Positions 5,712 to 7,496 of a DNA stretch of 7,496 bases are shown in pieces. Position 1 is the first letter of the stretch, and every line of letters begins with the position of its first letter. Made by a program: the position numbers and the translations under genes. The stretch is taken from NCBI GenBank assembly GCA_035340095.1, contig DAORGN010000226.1, positions 1 to 7,496 on the forward strand. The letters run 5' to 3'. Source of the DNA: JAEUKA01 sp035340095 (GTDB lineage Bacteria > Myxococcota_A > Polyangia > Palsa-1104 > JAEUJZ01). The notes under the pieces are model-generated. The model searched no databases and was not told where the DNA came from. It saw only the letters and a program-made list of their open reading frames with translations.

Positions 5712-7496
5712 ATGCAAGCGCTCGGACCATGGCTTGTGGATGCCAAGGGGCGGAAGCTCCTTCTGCGCGGGGTGAACCTGTCGGGAAGCGCGAAAGTGCC
5801 GCCCGGCGCGTCGACGCATCTGCGTCAGTCGCTTCAGAACCCGGAGTCGGTGTCGTTTGTCGGCAGGCCGCTGCCTCTGGACGAAGCCGACGAGCACTTT
5901 GCGCGACTTTATGCCCTGGGCCAGCACTTTCTGCGGCTCGTCGTCACCTGGGAAGCCATCGAGCACGCCGGGCCAGGCATATACGATCGCGACTACCTTT
6001 TGTATCTGCGAGCGCTCGTCGAAAAGGCCGCATCGCATGGTCTTTTGGTCTGGATTGATCCGCACCAGGATGTCTGGAGTCGCTTCACTGGCGGAGACGG
6101 CGCACCGGCTTGGACGCTGTCGGCGGTGGGAATGGTGCGCGAGCATCTGCATGCCTGTGGCGCTGCGCTCTTGCATTCGGAATGGGAAGGTCCGCTGCCG
6201 ACGATGATCTGGCCGACGAACTACGTCAAGCTGGGTGCAGCGACGATGTTCACGCTGTTTTTTGCCGGCAAGGACTTTGCGCCAAACCTCTTCATCGGCG
6301 ACGAAAACGTCCAAACCTATCTTCAGCGGCACTATGTCGCGGCACTTTGTGAAGTGGCCAAGACGCTGCGCGGGCTCCCAAACGTCGTCGGATACGGCAG
6401 CATGAACGAACCAAGCGCGGGCTTTGTCGGCGCAAGCGATCTGACAAGTCCACTGCCGGGCATGGTCAGCAAAGGGCCCGTGCCGTCGCCGCTGCAAGCG
6501 ATGGCGGCAGCGTCGGGAATTCCGCAAGAAGTCGCCGTGTGGGAATTTTCGCCGTCGTTTATGGGACAGGTCGGTTCGGTGAAGCTGAATCCGACGGGAC
6601 TGCGGCTGTGGAACTCCCCAACGGGCGATCCGTGGCGCCAGGAAGGAGTCTGGGATCTGGTGGAAGGACAGCCAAAAATCCTGCGACCCGATCACTTTTC
6701 ACAGGTGCGGGGCAAGCCGGTGGATTTTGCCGCCGACTATCTGCGACCGTTTGTGCTGTACGTGCTGTCCGAAATCCGCAAAGTCAGTCCTGAATCGCTG
6801 CTGTTTTTTGAAGGACCGCCCGCCCCCGTCGGACATCCGCCACCTTGGCAGGCTTCCGATCCAGGCGGAGTCGTTCATGCGGGCCATTTTTATGACGGCA
6901 TGGCGCTGATGGGAAAACACTACGATCCCGACTTCACGATCGATCAGAGCCAGATGATGCCGGTGTTTGGTCGGGATGCCGTGCGGACCGCTTATGTCGA
7001 TCAGATTCGCGCCCTGTCCCAGCATCTGCCCGACATTCCTTTTCTGCTTGGAGAGTTTGGAATTCCGTTCGATCTCGACGGAGGGGCATCGTACCGAAGC
7101 GGCGATTTTTCCGCCCAGGAAGCGGCGCTGGATGGCTATCTGCATGCGCTTGATCAAAACCTGCTATCCGGAACGCTGTGGAACTACACGCCCGACAATG
7201 ACAACAGCCACGGCGACCACTGGAACGGTGAGGATCTGTCGATCTACAGCCGCGATCAAAGACGCAATACGGGCGACATCTATGACGGCGGACGGGCGCT
7301 CTCTGCCGTCGTCAGACCGTATGCGCGCGCAACCTGCGGGACTCCGCTTGAAATGAACTTCGATCGCACCACACGCCGCTTTTTCTTCCGCTTCCGCCGC
7401 GAACCGAGTGCGTGTGCAGACACCGAACTTTTCGTTCCGCGCTACCAATATCCAAGCGGTTTTTCCGTCGAGATATCGGCTGGGACTTACCAATAT
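5712..7496 (+). CDS. GH5 subfamily 12-like beta-glucosidase (steryl-glucoside/glucosylceramide type), 3' end cut by window edge
   Basis: The frame is open for 595 codons to the window end. The protein is a glycoside hydrolase family 5 enzyme (retaining mechanism, TIM barrel). Visible barrel landmarks are: beta-1 LLLRGVNLSG (16-25), beta-2 with conserved Arg75 in FLRLVVTWEAIE, IDPHQDVWSRFTGGDGAPAW (115-134), acid/base Glu233 in YGSMNEPS (228-235), H392 and Y394 in HAGHFYD, nucleophile Glu448 in LLGEFGIPFD (445-454), and Trp490 in LWNYTPDND. The HQDVWSRF.GGDGAP segment, WPTNYVKLGAATMFTLFFAG (167-186) and an inserted WRQEGVWDL region (308-316) are characteristic of GH5_12. That group includes fungal enzymes cleaving ergosteryl glucoside and glucosylceramide. 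Residues beyond about 545 start the C-terminal beta-sandwich. There is no signal peptide, so it is probably cytoplasmic, like the fungal relatives. Fungal members exceed 700 residues, so perhaps a fifth is missing. Exact substrate is unknown. Confidence 0.9.
   Translation, partial: MQALGPWLVDAKGRKLLLRGVNLSGSAKVPPGASTHLRQSLQNPESVSFVGRPLPLDEADEHFARLYALGQHFLRLVVTWEAIEHAGPGIYDRDYLLYLRALVEKAASHGLLVWIDPHQDVWSRFTGGDGAPAWTLSAVGMVREHLHACGAALLHSEWEGPLPTMIWPTNYVKLGAATMFTLFFAGKDFAPNLFIGDENVQTYLQRHYVAALCEVAKTLRGLPNVVGYGSMNEPSAGFVGASDLTSPLPGMVSKGPVPSPLQAMAAASGIPQEVAVWEFSPSFMGQVGSVKLNPTGLRLWNSPTGDPWRQEGVWDLVEGQPKILRPDHFSQVRGKPVDFAADYLRPFVLYVLSEIRKVSPESLLFFEGPPAPVGHPPPWQASDPGGVVHAGHFYDGMALMGKHYDPDFTIDQSQMMPVFGRDAVRTAYVDQIRALSQHLPDIPFLLGEFGIPFDLDGGASYRSGDFSAQEAALDGYLHALDQNLLSGTLWNYTPDNDNSHGDHWNGEDLSIYSRDQRRNTGDIYDGGRALSAVVRPYARATCGTPLEMNFDRTTRRFFFRFRREPSACADTELFVPRYQYPSGFSVEISAGTYQY

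Noticed and set aside
5613..6695. Minus-strand 360-codon open frame
   Set aside because: Despite its length it is antisense to the GH5 gene, whose catalytic motifs lie on the plus strand; its translation is rich in Arg/His/Gln with no recognisable domain.

Overview
The window is GC-rich (roughly 60% by eye), gene-dense DNA with ATGA stop/start overlaps, short intergenic gaps and no RNA genes, insertion sequences or CRISPR. It looks like a Myxococcota (former deltaproteobacterial) chromosome, although no single gene proves this. The hints are a kinase-like protein beside a type III export module, zinc-ribbon proteins with C-terminal SH3/Tudor-like modules, and a GH5_12-type glucosidase best known from fungi. 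No ribosomal or other marker gene is present, so the taxonomic guess is inference.

Minus strand, bases 2250 to 1: one operon encodes, in transcription order, a FliO-like protein, a FliP/SctR homologue, a FliQ/SctS homologue, and a membrane-anchored kinase-like protein that runs off the left edge. The first three are joined by ATGA overlaps and would form the inner-membrane core of a type III (flagellar or injectisome) export gate. The FliP homologue is divergent and lacks the methionine triplet that normally lines the gate. The fourth gene sits where fliR/sctT might be expected. It encodes a protein that keeps only the C-lobe of a Ser/Thr kinase, then one membrane segment and a Pro/Ala-rich tail. 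It has no N-lobe, HRD or DFG motif, so it reads as a pseudokinase.

Bases 2251-2329 are a 79-base divergent intergenic region. On the minus strand it holds a perfect TTGACA box that could serve a nearly leaderless fliO transcript.

Plus strand, bases 2330 to 7496: four genes in the same direction. They are (1) an unrecognised polytopic membrane protein with two four-cysteine zinc ribbons, (2) a DUF2891-family putative lipoprotein, (3) a soluble zinc-ribbon protein with a CarD/UvrD-tail-like C-terminus, starting at TTG behind its own promoter, and (4) a GH5 subfamily 12-like beta-glucosidase, cut by the right edge, related to fungal steryl-glucoside/glucosylceramide hydrolases. Genes 1-2 are probably co-transcribed. 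Genes 3-4 probably form a second unit, started by a -10 box that lies exactly in the loop of an 8-bp inverted repeat.

No shared pathway is evident between the export operon and the plus-strand genes. The observations most worth following are the pseudokinase linked to the export gate, the missing methionine gasket, and the bacterial GH5_12 enzyme.
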